A DNA stretch of 64,000 nt from Erythrobacteraceae bacterium CFH 75059 (GTDB taxonomy: Bacteria > Pseudomonadota > Alphaproteobacteria > Sphingomonadales > Sphingomonadaceae). The notes under the pieces are model-generated. The model was not told the origin of the DNA and made no database searches. It worked only from the letters and a program-made list of their open reading frames with translations. Position numbers and translations under genes: made by a program. Below, one piece after another: positions 63,042 through 64,000 of this stretch. The DNA lies in assembly GCA_004331795.1 (NCBI GenBank), contig SJSR01000002.1, positions 771,676 through 835,675 on the forward strand, given 5' to 3'. Every line of letters begins with the position of its first letter. Position 1 is the first letter of the stretch.

Positions 63042-63431
63042 TCAGACGCGGCGGCGCTTGGACGGACGAACGCCGTTGTGCGGGATGGGCGTCACGTCGC
63101 GGATGGAGGTGATCGTGAAGCCGACGGCCTGCAGCGCCCGCAGCGCGCTCTCGCGGCCCGAGCCCGGCCCCTTCACCTCGACTTCGAGGGTGCGCACGCC
63201 ATGCTCGGCCGCCTTCTTGCCGGCATCATCGGCCGCGACCTGCGCCGCGTAGGGGGTCGACTTGCGGCTTCCCTTGAAGCCCATCATCCCCGCGCTGGAC
63301 CAGCTGATCGCGTTGCCCTGCGCGTCGGTGATCGTAACCATGGTGTTGTTGAAGCTGGCATTCACATGGGCGATGCCGCTGGAGATATTCTTGCGCTCGC
63401 TGCGCCGGATCCGGCCTGGTTCGCGTGCCAT
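63042..63431 (-). CDS. rpsK: 30S ribosomal protein S11
   Basis: 129 aa. [47 protein letters not shown] and the C-terminal [16 protein letters not shown] are the family's standard parts. AAGGA lies upstream of the ATG. rpsD is absent from the S11-RpoA junction, as usual in alphaproteobacteria. Confidence 0.97.
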   Translation of the reverse strand: MAREPGRIRRSERKNISSGIAHVNASFNNTMVTITDAQGNAISWSSAGMMGFKGSRKSTPYAAQVAADDAGKKAAEHGVRTLEVEVKGPGSGRESALRALQAVGFTITSIRDVTPIPHNGVRPSKRRRV

Positions 63432-63544
63432 ATCGTGAGTCCTTGAAGGTGGTGTGACGACCGGCGATGACGCGGGCCGTCAGCGTTGCAACCATGTACC
63501 CGGGCAGGAGCCGAACGCATCGGCCCACCGCCCCTCGCGCGCCG

Positions 63545-63913
63545 CTACTTCTTCTTGCCGGCGATCGGCTTCGCCTTGCCCTTGCGGGTCCGGGCATTGG
63601 TGTGGGTGCGCTGACCCCGGACCGGCAGCCCCGCGCGGTGCCGCAGGCCGCGATAGGAGCGCAGGTCCATCAGCCGCTTGATGTTCATCGCCGTGTTGCG
63701 GCGCAGGTCGCCTTCGACGACATGGTCGGCATCAATCGCCTCGCGGATCTGAAGAACCTCCTGGTCCGACAGGTCCTGCACACGGCGGGAGTGGTCGATC
63801 CCGAGCTTGGTGGCGAGCTGTTCCGCCGTCGTCCGGCCAATGCCGTGAATGTAGGTGAGCGCGACGATCACGCGCTTGTTGGTGGGGATGTTCACCCCGG
63901 CAATACGTGCCAC
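63545..63913 (-). CDS. rpsM: 30S ribosomal protein S13
   Basis: 122 aa starting with GTG at 63913, giving [15 protein letters not shown], the standard S13 N-terminus, with GGAG about 6 nt upstream; an in-frame ATG at 63925 would add four residues and lacks a proper site. The C-terminus [19 protein letters not shown] is standard. First gene of this operon within the window; the operon probably continues upstream past 64000. Confidence 0.96.
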   Translation of the reverse strand: MARIAGVNIPTNKRVIVALTYIHGIGRTTAEQLATKLGIDHSRRVQDLSDQEVLQIREAIDADHVVEGDLRRNTAMNIKRLMDLRSYRGLRHRAGLPVRGQRTHTNARTRKGKAKPIAGKKK

Positions 63914-64000
63914 ACTGTTCTCCATGCTCCACAGGAGGCTGATCGCCCTGCGGTTTCCCGCCTCGGCTCCGCTCCTATCTCATCGCGTTTATCGCCAGAC

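Overview
The window comes from a GC-rich alphaproteobacterial chromosome, most likely of the order Sphingomonadales. The evidence is the gene set and order: a cckA, DUF2062, smpB, dapA block next to recA and alaS; a mdh-sucD-sucA-sucB-lpd block; an rpsM-rpsK-rpoA-rplQ block without rpsD; a SapC-family protein; CpdR; and LexA boxes of the alphaproteobacterial GTTC-N7-GTTC type. The genus cannot be read from the sequence. Nearly all genes are core chromosomal genes. I see no insertion sequence, prophage, CRISPR array, rRNA operon or replication origin.

Layout. 1-9.4 kb: end of an exported Gln/Thr-rich protein, LexA-boxed uvrD, a sterol-desaturase-type membrane hydroxylase, an RhlE-type RNA helicase, a D-2-hydroxyglutarate-dehydrogenase-type flavoenzyme, a SapC protein and an N-formylglutamate hydrolase. 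9.5-18.8 kb: cpdR, tRNA-Val(GAC), icd, a GNAT-nitrilase fusion, putP, a 59-aa hydrophilic protein, alaS and recA (with promoter and LexA box). 18.9-28.4 kb: cckA, DUF2062 protein, smpB, dapA, a soluble lytic transglycosylase, an outer-membrane beta-barrel protein and rlmN. 28.4-32.4 kb: an FolM/PTR1-like reductase, cyclopropane-fatty-acid synthase, argG and an RlpA-like protein. 32.4-38.9 kb: on the minus strand, LexA-boxed uvrA runs by an ATGA overlap into a large single-chain adenine methyltransferase with a probable nuclease motif, followed by an HTH protein. 38.9-43.4 kb: a lipoprotein, Hsp20, an HdeD-like protein and an M3 peptidase. 43.4-48.6 kb: a cobalamin-riboswitch-controlled btuB-btuF-btuC-btuD operon ending in a small unknown gene. 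48.7-58.3 kb: an unknown gene, then mdh-sucD-sucA-sucB-lpd with a VOC protein and a PepSY membrane protein. 58.4-64 kb: an exported basic protein, prolyl oligopeptidase, and the rplQ-rpoA-rpsK-rpsM operon with a clear terminator.

How the genes work together. Three exact LexA boxes mark uvrD, recA and uvrA as an SOS damage-repair group. CckA and CpdR are two members of the CckA-ChpT-CtrA/CpdR cell-cycle phosphorelay. icd, mdh, sucD, sucA, sucB and lpd cover the oxidative TCA segment from isocitrate to succinyl-CoA/succinate, plus malate oxidation; sucC is not beside sucD. The btu operon is a complete outer-to-inner membrane corrinoid uptake route under B12 feedback.

The most unusual locus is the AT-richer methyltransferase/nuclease-like gene at 33371-35764. 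It is translationally coupled to uvrA and so probably sits under SOS control, an arrangement I cannot match to a described system.
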